Of a stretch of 64,000 nt of DNA, positions 16,787-25,907 are shown piece by piece. This stretch comes from JANXXV01 sp038230275. Lineage in GTDB: Bacteria; Acidobacteriota; Terriglobia; Bryobacterales; Bryobacteraceae. The translations under genes and the position numbers were made by a program. Each line of letters begins with the position of its first letter. Within the stretch, counting starts at the first letter, position 1. The notes under the pieces were generated by a model. It saw nothing but the letters and a program-made list of their open reading frames with translations, ran no database searches and had not been told where the DNA came from. The stretch spans positions 1 to 64,000 of the forward strand of contig JBBRNO010000012.1 in the NCBI GenBank assembly GCA_038230275.1, written 5' to 3'.

Positions 16787-17593
16787 CCATCCTTCGAAGG
16801 CTTCCAGCGTGTTCGCTCCGCGATAGACGCGGTCGGGCGATTTCGCTTTGTCCTTAAATTCGAATTTGAGTTCCACCGGGCCATCCACTTTCCAGGGCTT
16901 GAATTCGCGAACATGCTCCGCTGCCTTCCGGGCGGCGTCCTGAATGCGTTCCCGGGCGGTCTCGTGGGAAAGACTGATTGAGGATGCTTTGCCGGCCCCT
17001 CGTTTGACGGCCACCGTTTCCGCCTTCGGTTGCAGCTCCTTGATCTCATCGCAAGCGGCTTGATCTCCGGCCAGCATGATGACGGGAATGTGGAAGTAGC
17101 CGGCGATCGCGGCAACTTGTCCGATCTCACCGACGGATCTGCCGTTGAGTGAGATCCGTTCCACGCCGAAGCTCTGCGAGTGCGCCAGCACCCCGTTCTT
17201 CGCGCCGGCCATGGGATGCTGCCCGATGAACAGAATGCCGTCGTAGAGCCGATCCTCCAGATAATAGTTGGCGGGAGTGGGCCGGCCCTGGATCAATTCC
17301 ACGGATGGGCCGACGTCGGAAATGGATAAGCTGCGGCTGCCGTCGTGGCCATCCCATACGACAATTTGCCCGGCGCCGGCGATCCACAACCCCTTGATCG
17401 CGGCCGTGAGTTCCCCCACCAATAGCTGCTTGCTTTCGTCAAAGCGCCGCTGACCGGGCAGCAATTGCTCATCGGCATTGTTGACGCCGCCGACGCCCTC
17501 CATGTCGGTAACAATGAGAAATTTCGGTTTCTGTGCGCTGCAGACCGCGCAGAGAAACATTCCAAGCAAAGCAATGCGGAACGTTTTAAGCAT
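16775..17593 (-). CDS. M55 family D-aminopeptidase (DppA-like), secreted
   Basis: A 272-residue protein. I start at the ATG at 17593 because it opens a signal peptide (MLKTFRIALLGMFLCAVCSAQ); the longer frame adds about 50 residues lying over the preceding hydrolase gene. DppA-type zinc motifs are visible: DMEGVGGV near residue 31, VWDGHDGS, and FIGQHPMAG. The family forms barrel-shaped decamers that cleave D-Ala or D-amino-acid dipeptides. The signal peptide suggests a periplasmic role in recycling or digesting peptidoglycan-type peptides. It lies 13 bases after the acetyl-xylan-esterase-like gene and probably shares its transcript. Confidence 0.85.
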   Translation of the reverse strand: MLKTFRIALLGMFLCAVCSAQKPKFLIVTDMEGVGGVNNADEQLLPGQRRFDESKQLLVGELTAAIKGLWIAGAGQIVVWDGHDGSRSLSISDVGPSVELIQGRPTPANYYLEDRLYDGILFIGQHPMAGAKNGVLAHSQSFGVERISLNGRSVGEIGQVAAIAGYFHIPVIMLAGDQAACDEIKELQPKAETVAVKRGAGKASSISLSHETARERIQDAARKAAEHVREFKPWKVDGPVELKFEFKDKAKSPDRVYRGANTLEAFEGWLGK

Positions 17594-17606
17594 ACTGAAT
17601 AGTATC

Positions 17607-19631
17607 TCAACGAAAGAAATCGTCGATGTAGGCACGATCCGGTTCGCCAACGTATCGATGGCGATAGGATGGACCCGGGAAAACAGCTTCGTCCATCCAG
17701 TTCGTGGGATCGGTCCACTGGACTGGCCGGGGTCCCATCGCACTGACTAGATCCTGTAGGTCCCAATGCAGCGCGAATCCTGGAATCATTGCATCGAACA
17801 GGTTCAGACTGAGCTGGCCTTCGAAGGCGGACTGGAAACTCCACGGCGTCCGGTCGAGCCAAACCTTCCCGATTCTGGGATCGACAGCAGCGGCCAGCAA
17901 CAGCCAGAATCCCTTGGCACCGCGAGCGTACCCGCGAATGGACGCAGCATCCACGTCACCGCGGGCAGCCAGTACGTCTACGGCACGCAGAATATCGTGC
18001 GCCCGCATGGCGGCCAGGTTGCGGCCCACCAGATCGGCCCGTTCGTTGGTCAGCCAGTTTCCCAGAAAGGGCCGGCCGTCATCTTGAGCTGGAGAATCGC
18101 GCGGCCGGAATTCCATGACGATTCGCCCGGCCCGCGCCATCGCGTCAGCCAGCGATGCGGTGGAAGGGCTGCGGGTCACGTGAAGCGGTACAGGCAGGCG
18201 CGTCTCTTCCAACAACACCACGGCGGGCTTTCGTCCAACCGAGTTTGGGATGTAAAGCTTTGCGGAAACTTCCACGCCGGGCTCGCCTGCAAAAGTTATC
18301 TGCTGCGTACTATATTCCTTGCCCTCCGTTTGCTCCACAACCTTCACCGCCGGCGGGGGGCCGGTGGAAGGAACTCCCAGGCGGCGCAACTCGACTGTTA
18401 ACTCCGTGGCTGTCCACGGCTGCTTTCGGGAATGAAATTCGTCCCGGATGATTTGGTTCAGCTTCCGGCTTTGCGGTTCGTCGTCGACGTGGCCGCTGGC
18501 CGTCACCTGGAGCTCGTGGTTGGTGTAGAGCTTCACAGGGCGTTCGCGCGCGTCACCCTTCCCATCCTTCAGCCATCGAATCATCCAGCCGTAGATGGCT
18601 TCACGAGATTCAACGGGAGTGCCGTGCGGACCCTGGCCGACAAAGTATTGGACGTGATCCTCAGCGCCATAAAGGCCAAACCAACGACGAGCTTCGTCAT
18701 AAACCGGACGTGCTCCGGCAGGCGTAAAAAAGTCCCCGGTAGTAGCCAGCAGCAGCCAGGGAAGGGGGGCCGTCAGTTCTACAAAGTCAGCTACGTCCAA
18801 TCCGCTGGCCAGAAACGACGGAAGACTCATTTCCGGATCGGCGGTTTGTCCGGGAAACAAAAAACGGAACGAGTTGATATAGCAGGCCGGAGCCGCGGCC
18901 TTCATTCTGGAATCCAGCGCGCCTACGTACGTGGTGATGGCTCCGCCCCCGGAACATCCTGCAACAGCGATACGATCAGCATCCACATCGGACCGCGTGA
19001 TCAAGTAATCCACGGCGCGCTTCGCATCGAAGATAAAGTAGCGCGCAACGCTTTGGCCAATCAGCAGGCTCCGCGCACCGGATTCAATATGCTCATTGCC
19101 GCCGCCGCCGGAAAGCGGCCGGCCCAACTGCGAAAGATACGTCTGTTCTCTTTCGCCCTGTCCGATGGGGTCATAGGCGAAAGCCACGAAGCCTTTCATC
19201 GCCAGGTTGGCGGCGGTGATCTGCGGTTCCGGCTTGCCTTCCTGCGTATGGCCGGCTGGCACCAGGACCGCGGGATACCGGCCCGCTTGTTTGGGTCTGT
19301 ACAAATTGCCAGTGACATAAAATCCTGGCAGACTCTCAAAAATCACTTTCTCAATCGTGTAAGACTCGGCTTCAATTCGTCCAGTGATGCGAGCGTTGAG
19401 CGGGCCGCTGTACGTGGGCAGGCCGCCCAGAATTTCGAGCAGCTTCTTGCGGACCATCTGCTTCCGCTTGTCCGCATCGGCCATAGTGCGAATTTCCGAT
19501 ATTGCCCGTTCGCGTTGCTCCAATTGCCGCTGTGCGATGCCATCCAGCCAATGAAAAAACGGGTCCGGCGCTGCTGTCTGAGCCGGAAGCAGACAGACAA
19601 TCCCCAGCAGCGGCAGCGTCTTCCACTTCAT
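17607..19631 (-). CDS. Secreted alpha/beta hydrolase, acetyl-xylan-esterase-like
   Basis: A 674-residue protein with an N-terminal signal peptide (MKWKTLPLLGIVCLLPAQTAA). An alpha/beta hydrolase core follows: IGQGEREQTYLSQLGRP, the nucleophile elbow AGCSGGGAITTY with the catalytic Ser near residue 230, and a His in GQGPHGTPVESREAIYGW. A second hydrolase-like half (residues ~420-674) carries no obvious nucleophile elbow of its own. Relatives are annotated as acetylxylan esterase or prolyl-oligopeptidase-type hydrolases. It begins 6 bases after the stop of the 97-residue protein, so it may be read through from the PspA block, although its function looks unrelated. Confidence 0.82.
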   Translation of the reverse strand: MKWKTLPLLGIVCLLPAQTAAPDPFFHWLDGIAQRQLEQRERAISEIRTMADADKRKQMVRKKLLEILGGLPTYSGPLNARITGRIEAESYTIEKVIFESLPGFYVTGNLYRPKQAGRYPAVLVPAGHTQEGKPEPQITAANLAMKGFVAFAYDPIGQGEREQTYLSQLGRPLSGGGGNEHIESGARSLLIGQSVARYFIFDAKRAVDYLITRSDVDADRIAVAGCSGGGAITTYVGALDSRMKAAAPACYINSFRFLFPGQTADPEMSLPSFLASGLDVADFVELTAPLPWLLLATTGDFFTPAGARPVYDEARRWFGLYGAEDHVQYFVGQGPHGTPVESREAIYGWMIRWLKDGKGDARERPVKLYTNHELQVTASGHVDDEPQSRKLNQIIRDEFHSRKQPWTATELTVELRRLGVPSTGPPPAVKVVEQTEGKEYSTQQITFAGEPGVEVSAKLYIPNSVGRKPAVVLLEETRLPVPLHVTRSPSTASLADAMARAGRIVMEFRPRDSPAQDDGRPFLGNWLTNERADLVGRNLAAMRAHDILRAVDVLAARGDVDAASIRGYARGAKGFWLLLAAAVDPRIGKVWLDRTPWSFQSAFEGQLSLNLFDAMIPGFALHWDLQDLVSAMGPRPVQWTDPTNWMDEAVFPGPSYRHRYVGEPDRAYIDDFFR

Positions 19632-19637
19632 CGAAAT

Positions 19638-19931
19638 TCAGCTTCCGCTTAGCGTTCTCTGTAACCGGTCCGTCTGCAACTCATGCAGGGTGCGCATCAC
19701 ATTATACGCGCTTAACTCCACCAGCAGCCTGGTTACGGCTTCGTGCTGCGCGTCGTTCAGTGTGCCTTCCACTGTACGCATGGTGGCCACTAATGTTTTC
19801 TGCTGCGCGTCTAATTCCTTGCGCTCAATCACGCCGTCGGCCATGGCGTCCGCAAAGGCAGCCAGCTTTTCCACTTGTTCGTCAATCACAGGCATAGCCG
19901 TCGTTTCATCAAACCAACTCATCCGCGCCAT
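19638..19931 (-). CDS. Small helical protein of unknown function, end of the PspA block
   Basis: A 97-residue acidic protein that I do not recognise. Heptad-like leucines and alanines through EQVEKLAAFADAMADGVIERKELDAQQKTLVATMRTVEGTLND predict a helical hairpin; no signal or membrane segment is seen. A good Shine-Dalgarno (AAGGAG) overlaps the stop region of the upstream AAA gene, with a 9-base gap, so translation is probably coupled. Its constant proximity to the AAA gene would suggest an adaptor or regulator of that ATPase, which is inference only. Confidence 0.75.
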   Translation of the reverse strand: MARMSWFDETTAMPVIDEQVEKLAAFADAMADGVIERKELDAQQKTLVATMRTVEGTLNDAQHEAVTRLLVELSAYNVMRTLHELQTDRLQRTLSGS

Positions 19932-19940
19932 ATGTTCTCC

Positions 19941-21659
19941 TTACACCAGTTCAATCATCCGCCGCAGGTGCGTATACCGCTCCTGCAACTTTTCTCTGCC
20001 GCCATGCGCCGCCGTACGCTCTACAATTTCCTGGGGTAGAAATTGCCGGTCCGTACACTCCAAAATTGCCGCAATCTCCTGCAGCTCTTTCTCCATCCCT
20101 TCGGTGGACGGCATGAACTGCTCCACTGCTTCCGCCAGCGATTCCCGCGTGATGTGCGGAACACCGGCCAGCAGAGACTGCCGTGCCGCGCGGCCCACTA
20201 AGCCTTCGACATCCGCGCCACTCAGCTTCCCCAAATGCGGAATCTCCGGAACGTCTTCAGGCGCCAATTTCGCTCCGGCCTTTCGCGCCATGGCCAGAAA
20301 CATCGCTTGCATCTGCACCGCGTCGGCTGGATAGAAAAGCGGGATATGCACCTCGGCCCGCCCTTGCCGTTTCAAATCGATCGGCAGTAGATCCGGACGC
20401 GCCGTCAGCAGCATCCACAGAATCTTGCCACGATATCGTGTATCGCCCATCTGCGTGGCAATCATGGAAAACACGCGGCTGGACGTTCCCGAATCGCCTT
20501 GCTGTTCCCTGTCTCCCAGCGCTGCGTCCGCTTCATCAATTACCACGATGGCGGGACCCAACGCACGCAACAGATTCAGCAGCCGCTCCAAATTGCCTTC
20601 CGTTTCCCCCACATACTTCGAGCGGAAATTGCGCAACATGACACACGGAATACCGATCTCTCCGGCCAGGCACTGTGCCAAAAAGCTTTTGCCCGTACCC
20701 ACTGGCCCACACACCAGATACCCCATGGGCAGCGCTTGCAGATTGCCCTGCTTCAGCAATACCGCATCATCGCGCAGCCGCTGCTTGATGGGCTGATGGC
20801 CAATCCAGTTCTCAAAATTCCAGCGCGGTTCAATGAACTCCAGCAGCCCCATCGACTGGCGTTCAATCAAGTGCTTCTTCATCTCCCGCAAGCGTTTGGA
20901 ATCCAACCGCTGCTTACCTTCGAACGCGGTGCGCAACACCGTGCTTAGATCCAGCAGTGAGATTCCGGCCGTCTGCGCCGCCAGGGCCTCCGCCGCAAAA
21001 TCGGAGATTTCAGCCAGCTGCCGTCCGGCCGTGGTGAAGTCAATGAATCGCCGCCGCTCTTCTTCGTCTGGCAGTGGAATCTCAATGGCCGCCGTATGCG
21101 GGTTCGCCGTCAGCCGCTCACTCAGCGACGCAAGTTTTTCGTCCACCAGCACAAACGCCATGTTCAGCCGCTTCAAGTGCGGACTGGACGCCCAATTCAG
21201 CAGCGTCACCACTTGGGTGGCCGCGGGCACGGAAAGCCGCCCCGGTTCGCCGGCGGGCAACAAAAAGCTTGCGTAGTCGATCAGAACCGCGGCGGACACA
21301 CGGTCACCTTCAGCCGCCATCACGTTGTTCTGTACGAAGCGGTCTAACATGGCGAAGGCCATGGCCGGATCGCGCCGCGCCGCCGCCAGGTCACCCACCT
21401 TACGATTCGCCAGCACCACCATCTCTTTCAGACGCTCGCCGTCAGACCCAGCGAACGCCCGAAGCCCGCGCGCCAAATCGTAATGCAGAATCAAATCCCA
21501 GCGGCCGAATATTTGATCGGCCAGGAAGTCAGCCAAGGGAGAAAACTTCTCCCCATTCGGAATCAGGTCCTGCACGTTGCCGTGCAATGCGAACAGCGAT
21601 GTGGTTCCAGAAAAATAGAGTTCCGATAAGCGCGCGGCCCATGCCGGCAAACCGTTCAT
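19941..21659 (-). CDS. Tandem-AAA ATPase with degenerate first domain (Ycf46/Vps4-like layout)
   Basis: A 572-residue protein. The second AAA domain is intact: Walker A GPVGTGKS at ~318-325, pore-loop region RSKYVGETEGN (~346-356), Walker B IVVIDEADAA (~371-380), sensor-1 position LTARPDLL (~418) and arginine-finger segment RQGRAE (~431). The first ~260 residues look like an AAA domain that has lost its P-loop; AAVLIDYASFLLP sits where Walker B would be, and SLFALHGNVQDL resembles the N-terminal domain of Ycf46-type proteins. The start codon overlaps the upstream stop by ATGA. In this context it could remodel PspA polymers as Vps4 remodels ESCRT-III. Confidence 0.85.
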   Translation of the reverse strand: MNGLPAWAARLSELYFSGTTSLFALHGNVQDLIPNGEKFSPLADFLADQIFGRWDLILHYDLARGLRAFAGSDGERLKEMVVLANRKVGDLAAARRDPAMAFAMLDRFVQNNVMAAEGDRVSAAVLIDYASFLLPAGEPGRLSVPAATQVVTLLNWASSPHLKRLNMAFVLVDEKLASLSERLTANPHTAAIEIPLPDEEERRRFIDFTTAGRQLAEISDFAAEALAAQTAGISLLDLSTVLRTAFEGKQRLDSKRLREMKKHLIERQSMGLLEFIEPRWNFENWIGHQPIKQRLRDDAVLLKQGNLQALPMGYLVCGPVGTGKSFLAQCLAGEIGIPCVMLRNFRSKYVGETEGNLERLLNLLRALGPAIVVIDEADAALGDREQQGDSGTSSRVFSMIATQMGDTRYRGKILWMLLTARPDLLPIDLKRQGRAEVHIPLFYPADAVQMQAMFLAMARKAGAKLAPEDVPEIPHLGKLSGADVEGLVGRAARQSLLAGVPHITRESLAEAVEQFMPSTEGMEKELQEIAAILECTDRQFLPQEIVERTAAHGGREKLQERYTHLRRMIELV

Positions 21660-22525
21660 TGCTGCTTCACCTGGCCCATGTCCGCACCCAGAATCACCGG
21701 GGGTTCCTGCATCTCATCCACGAATCCTGTAATCTGTTGCAGTTCATTGATGGCCTTTTCGGTGGATTGCATACTCGCGCTCACCGAATCGATCTGGCTG
21801 GTGAGGAAATCCGGATCCTGGCGGTTCACCGCGGCTTCCGTAATGGCCTGAATCTTAGCCTCAATGCGATCCAGCTCCGCGTGAACAAACTCTGAATTCT
21901 GTTTCGCCTTGTTGTAATTGTCCAGGCGTTGTTGCTGCACCGCCACCGAATCCTGCAGCGACCGGACGATTCTTTCATCCCCGCCAGTGTGCCCCACCAG
22001 CTTGCTTTGCGCCTCCGCCAGGCGGTTGCCAATCTCCACTTCGTTGGCCCGTTCCAGGAAGCGCTGCAGGTATTGTTGCGAGGTCAGCAGCCGCAGGAAC
22101 ACCCACAACATGCGGTCCAGCGCCTGCGTGTTCAGATCTTCGCCATTCTGCTGCTCTTGCAGGCCGCGCACGCCCTGCGCGATGGTGCGCATTTCCAGGC
22201 ACCGATTGCGCAATTGTTCAAAGCGGCTGCGCGCTTCAAACGGAAACGTAGCCACAATTTCCTGCAAAGAACGTTGACCAGCCACGGCGGCCTGTTCTCT
22301 TGTGGCCTTGTGCAAGTCGGCATCAATTGCCTGGCGGAAGCGAATATTCGAAACCAACCCCGTGAGGTAAATCAGCTCGCCGGCGGCCACAAGTGAGAAC
22401 ACCGCATCGGGCATTGGACTGATCATCGCCGCTGCTGCGCCGCCCAGAAAGAGCAGCAAATTCCAACGGTAAAGAAACGCCCGCTTCACATACTCCGCTA
22501 ATCCCGCTGTCGAAGGTGTCTCCAT
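21656..22525 (-). CDS. Two-TM coiled-coil membrane protein of the PspA block
   Basis: A 289-residue protein of unknown function. Two hydrophobic segments near the N-terminus (WNLLLFLGGAAAAMISPM and AVFSLVAAGELIYLTGLV) form a hairpin anchor; the remaining ~220 residues are charged and helical, with heptad patterns (ALDRMLWVFLRLLTSQQYLQRFLERANEVEIGNRL and the closing AINELQQITGFVDEMQ). The frame opens with TTG at 22531, directly after the preceding stop; I prefer the ATG two codons later. It overlaps the AAA gene by ATGA, so the two products are probably made in fixed ratio and may form a membrane receptor and ATPase pair. Confidence 0.78.
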   Translation of the reverse strand: METPSTAGLAEYVKRAFLYRWNLLLFLGGAAAAMISPMPDAVFSLVAAGELIYLTGLVSNIRFRQAIDADLHKATREQAAVAGQRSLQEIVATFPFEARSRFEQLRNRCLEMRTIAQGVRGLQEQQNGEDLNTQALDRMLWVFLRLLTSQQYLQRFLERANEVEIGNRLAEAQSKLVGHTGGDERIVRSLQDSVAVQQQRLDNYNKAKQNSEFVHAELDRIEAKIQAITEAAVNRQDPDFLTSQIDSVSASMQSTEKAINELQQITGFVDEMQEPPVILGADMGQVKQQ

Positions 22526-22531
22526 TTGCAA

Positions 22532-23395
22532 TCAGATTTCAGCGCGCTCCGCGGAAGTCTCCAGTTTCTCAATTATGTCGCTGATCTCGCGCGAAACGCG
22601 CTGAAACTCGGGCTCGCGCTGCATCACCCTTGCGGGCCGGTCCGGCGGAGGCACCTCCAGTTGGTGCAGAATCGTTCCCGGAGCCGGTGAAAAAATGTAG
22701 ACGCGGTCACCCAGGTACACCGCCTCATTCACATCGTGCGTTACAAAAAAGACGGTGGCTTCCAGTTCCCGCCACAAGCTTACCAGCAGGTCTTGCATAT
22801 TGAGCCGCGTGGCTGGATCCAGGGCTCCGAATGGCTCATCCATCAGAATGATCTTCGGCCGCAAAATCAACGTCCGCGCAATCGCAACACGCTGGCGCAT
22901 GCCGCCGGAAAGCTGATGCGGATACTTGTCGGCGTCCCGCTTTACTTGAAGCCCTACCTTCCCGATCCACTCCCGGGCTCTGTCCTCGCGATCTTTCCTG
23001 CTCACGCCGGCGCACTCCAACCCAAACGCTACGTTGTCCAGTACGGTGCGATTGTCGAAGGAAGTGTAATCTTGAAACACCATTCCGCGGTCTGAGCTTG
23101 GGCCCAACACGGGTGCGCCCACCACATGCACCGTCCCCGTGGTGGGTGGAAAGTGCGGGCGCAAGCCTGCAATCAGCCGGAGCACAGTAGACTTTCCGCA
23201 ACCGGATGGCCCCAGAATGCCGATGAACTCGCCATGCCCAGGCCGGTCTTCCACGGTGAACGTGACATCGCGAATGGCCGTGTAGGCGGCGCCGGTGCCC
23301 TCGGCGAACGTCTTCGAAACACCCGCGAATTCTACAACATTCGGAGCGCTCAATCCGCCTCCGTGCGGTATGGAAAAAGTCCGCGCTGCATCCAC
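22532..23395 (-). CDS. NitT/TauT-type ABC transporter ATP-binding protein
   Basis: A 287-residue ABC ATPase. Walker A is GPSGCGKST, the Q-loop is VFQDYTSF, the signature is HQLSGGMRQRVAIAR, Walker B is IILMDEPFGALD and the H-loop is FFVTHDVNEA, which together fit the SsuB/TauB/NrtD group. An insert PHFPPTTGTVHV follows the first helix. The ATG at 23395 overlaps the permease gene by 46 bases. A TTG at 23353, overlapping the permease stop, is an alternative start and would remove the poorly conserved first 14 residues. It energises the permease encoded just upstream. Confidence 0.9.
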   Translation of the reverse strand: MDAARTFSIPHGGGLSAPNVVEFAGVSKTFAEGTGAAYTAIRDVTFTVEDRPGHGEFIGILGPSGCGKSTVLRLIAGLRPHFPPTTGTVHVVGAPVLGPSSDRGMVFQDYTSFDNRTVLDNVAFGLECAGVSRKDREDRAREWIGKVGLQVKRDADKYPHQLSGGMRQRVAIARTLILRPKIILMDEPFGALDPATRLNMQDLLVSLWRELEATVFFVTHDVNEAVYLGDRVYIFSPAPGTILHQLEVPPPDRPARVMQREPEFQRVSREISDIIEKLETSAERAEI

Positions 23396-24177
23396 CCAAG
23401 GAACCGGTCGATCAGGAAAGCAATCAACCCAATCAGAAACAGGATCAGTATGATGTGGTCGGACATCCCCCGGCGCTGGCTGGTGGAAAGCAGATAGCCC
23501 AGTCCATGCTCGGCATTGATCAATTCCGCCAGCATGATGTAACCGAACGCCAGCCCGAACAGGCTGCGCAGACTCTTGTAAATATCCGGCAGCGCCAGCG
23601 GCACCAGCACCTTCACCACAATCTGCCAGTTGGAAGCGCCCAGCGTTTGCGCCGTTTCCACGTAGCGGTCCGGAACGGCAATGATGGCGCGAACACTATC
23701 GGTGAACACGAACGGAGCGCAGGCGATGAAGAGAAACATCGCCTTCTGCGTCTCCTCTATCCCGAACCACAAAATGGTCAGCGGAATCAGAGCCGCCACT
23801 GGAATGTTGCGGCCGAATAACGCCACCGGCGCGCTGGCTGCTTCGAAGACGCGCCACGATCCGGCCAGTATTCCCAACGGGACACCCACCAGTGCGGCCA
23901 AACCAAAACCGATCATCACGCGGCGCAGCGTTGCCACCACGGAAGCGGCCAGGCCCCGATCGTTCCACAGCGCGGGAAAGCTCTTGATCACCTCAAACGG
24001 CGATGGCAGGATTACCGGAGAAATCCACCGCACTTCCGCGGAAGCACCGCGAGTGGCTAACCACCAAACGACAACCAGCAGAGCCAGCGTTCCGGCGCCC
24101 AGCAGCTTCGCGACCCACGGCGACGGCGGAATCCGAAGTTGCCACAACCCGTTTCCGGACGGTCTGGCGATGGGCAT
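23350..24177 (-). CDS. NitT/TauT-type ABC transporter permease
   Basis: A 275-residue inner-membrane permease with about six hydrophobic segments. The cytoplasmic EAA loop is TLGASNWQIVVKVLVPLALPDIYKSLRSLFGLAFGYIMLAEL, typical of the SsuC/TauC/NrtB group. It begins 2 bases after the stop of the substrate-binding/OmpA gene and overlaps the ATPase gene, so the three are one transporter unit. Substrates of this class are small anions or sulfonates, thiamine precursors and similar compounds; nothing here fixes which one. Confidence 0.9.
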   Translation of the reverse strand: MPIARPSGNGLWQLRIPPSPWVAKLLGAGTLALLVVVWWLATRGASAEVRWISPVILPSPFEVIKSFPALWNDRGLAASVVATLRRVMIGFGLAALVGVPLGILAGSWRVFEAASAPVALFGRNIPVAALIPLTILWFGIEETQKAMFLFIACAPFVFTDSVRAIIAVPDRYVETAQTLGASNWQIVVKVLVPLALPDIYKSLRSLFGLAFGYIMLAELINAEHGLGYLLSTSQRRGMSDHIILILFLIGLIAFLIDRFLGWMQRGLFPYRTEAD

Positions 24178-24179
24178 AG

Positions 24180-25883
24180 CTACTTGGGCGACTCCAACGG
24201 ATATACCTTGATCTCCACTCGCCGGTTCTTCGCATGGTTCGTGGGGTCGTTAGGTTCGGCCGGGCGGTCCCAACCCATGCCAATCGCCGAAAACTGATTC
24301 GGCTGCAATGTGGGGAACTTCCTTACCAGCGCTTCCTTCACCGCATTGGCGCGGTTCATGGCCAGTTCTTTGACTGGAGCGTCCGGCACCTGCCCCTTCA
24401 TGGAAGAATCGGTGTGGCCTTCGATCACAATACGAGCCGCGCCGAACTGCCCCGCCAGCTTGCCCACTTCTTCCACCACAAAGCTCACGTTCGGATCGTA
24501 CATTTCTTCAATCGTCTTACCCTTATCGTTCTTCACAATCATCTTCGACAAATCATACGAATTCGGGTAGAAGTGAATGACGACGGTCTTGGTGAGAATC
24601 TCGTCGCTCTCGCTTTGCACTGTAGACGCCGCCGCCGGGACAAACTGCGTAGTGTACTCGTTGATCTGCTTGGCGTACTTCGGTTCCTTGCCCAGCTTCT
24701 CAATCAGCGAGAAGTCCATCACCTGATCGAAGTCCGTCTTGTCAGACACCACGCCAATGCGCTTGTACAAGTAATAGGCGGTGTTCCAAGTCCGCTCAAA
24801 GTTGGTGGGGTTGTTCTGGTTCAGAAAGAACTCCCGGTTTTCGGCGTGATTGGTGCTGTGCGCATCGCCCAACATCCCCAACGCATCGCTCTCTGGAATG
24901 GAATAGCCGGCCGCCATCAACTTCGCCACCGCTTGTTTATTGGGCTGTTCTTTCAACGCCTCCATGCCATCGAAGATCCCTCGTACCAGCCCTTCCAACA
25001 CATCCTGATGGTCTTTGGCGAAATCGGCGCGCGCAAACCATACATCGGCAATCAGCTTGTTCGCCGTGGCTGTTGTAACCAGCATGCGATTCCCTTTGAT
25101 CTTCGAGAGGTTGTAAATATCGGGCGCCCAGGAGACCGCGCCGGCCAGCGACTTATCCGCATTGAACGCCGCGGCCGCTTGGAAGGCGTCCTGCGTAAAC
25201 TTGAACTTCACCTCCGCAGGCTGCACGCCGCCGTTGATCAAAGCATTCAGTACAAAGAAATGGGAGGGCGAATTCTGCGCCAGCACAATCGTCTTGCCGC
25301 GCAAATCGGCAATTGTCTTGATGCTGTCGCGAACGACAATGCCATCGCCACCATTCGAAAAATCCACCTGCTGGTAAACGCGCGGCATCACGCGGGAATC
25401 TTTGCGCAAGCTATCCAGCAGCAGCGGCACCATGTCCAGCGTGCCCCATCCAATATGCACATTGCCCGCGGCATAAGCGTCGCGCATGGCCACCGGATCG
25501 TCAATCAGCACCAGTTCCACCTTGAAGTCCTGGCCGCCCGGGGTCTTCCAGACTTTGCCTGCTTTCAAGCCGTTGTTCGCGAAAATGATGGGCGCCCAGC
25601 CGGCCCAGACGTTCAAGGCGAACCGCACCGTGCGATCCGTCATCGGCTTGTAGCTGGAAATACCTTGCACCGCGGGCAGCTTCTGGGCCGGAACGTAGTT
25701 ATAATCCTTCGAGGTGGTGATGCCTTTGGTATCCGCGGCTTCGGCCCCGTTGCCAATTTCATCCTTTGAAATCGCACCCGTCAGCTTGCCGGGCAAAGCA
25801 TTAAATCGCCAGAGGCCAAAGCCAACCAGCGCTGCTACTACCAGGAATACTGCACCATAGAATGCGGGTTTAGGTTGTGCCAT
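24180..25883 (-). CDS. Membrane-anchored NitT/TauT substrate-binding protein fused to an OmpA peptidoglycan-binding domain
   Basis: A 567-residue fusion. An uncleaved-looking N-terminal helix (FYGAVFLVVAALVGFGLWRF) is followed by an ABC substrate-binding domain at ~70-400 of the SsuA/NrtA kind (FALNVWAGWAPIIFANNGL, DPVAMRDAYAAGNVHIGWGTLDMVPLL, LRGKTIVLAQNSPSHFFVL). From ~432 an OmpA C-terminal domain begins: IVIEGHTDSS, MNRANAVKEAL, and the NRRVEIKV end that carries the Asp and Arg used to hold diaminopimelate. The protein would therefore span from inner membrane to peptidoglycan and present a binding domain to its permease. AAGGA lies 7 bases before the ATG. Confidence 0.88.
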   Translation of the reverse strand: MAQPKPAFYGAVFLVVAALVGFGLWRFNALPGKLTGAISKDEIGNGAEAADTKGITTSKDYNYVPAQKLPAVQGISSYKPMTDRTVRFALNVWAGWAPIIFANNGLKAGKVWKTPGGQDFKVELVLIDDPVAMRDAYAAGNVHIGWGTLDMVPLLLDSLRKDSRVMPRVYQQVDFSNGGDGIVVRDSIKTIADLRGKTIVLAQNSPSHFFVLNALINGGVQPAEVKFKFTQDAFQAAAAFNADKSLAGAVSWAPDIYNLSKIKGNRMLVTTATANKLIADVWFARADFAKDHQDVLEGLVRGIFDGMEALKEQPNKQAVAKLMAAGYSIPESDALGMLGDAHSTNHAENREFFLNQNNPTNFERTWNTAYYLYKRIGVVSDKTDFDQVMDFSLIEKLGKEPKYAKQINEYTTQFVPAAASTVQSESDEILTKTVVIHFYPNSYDLSKMIVKNDKGKTIEEMYDPNVSFVVEEVGKLAGQFGAARIVIEGHTDSSMKGQVPDAPVKELAMNRANAVKEALVRKFPTLQPNQFSAIGMGWDRPAEPNDPTNHAKNRRVEIKVYPLESPK

Positions 25884-25907
25884 AATTCAATCCTTCCGAA
25901 CGGAAGC

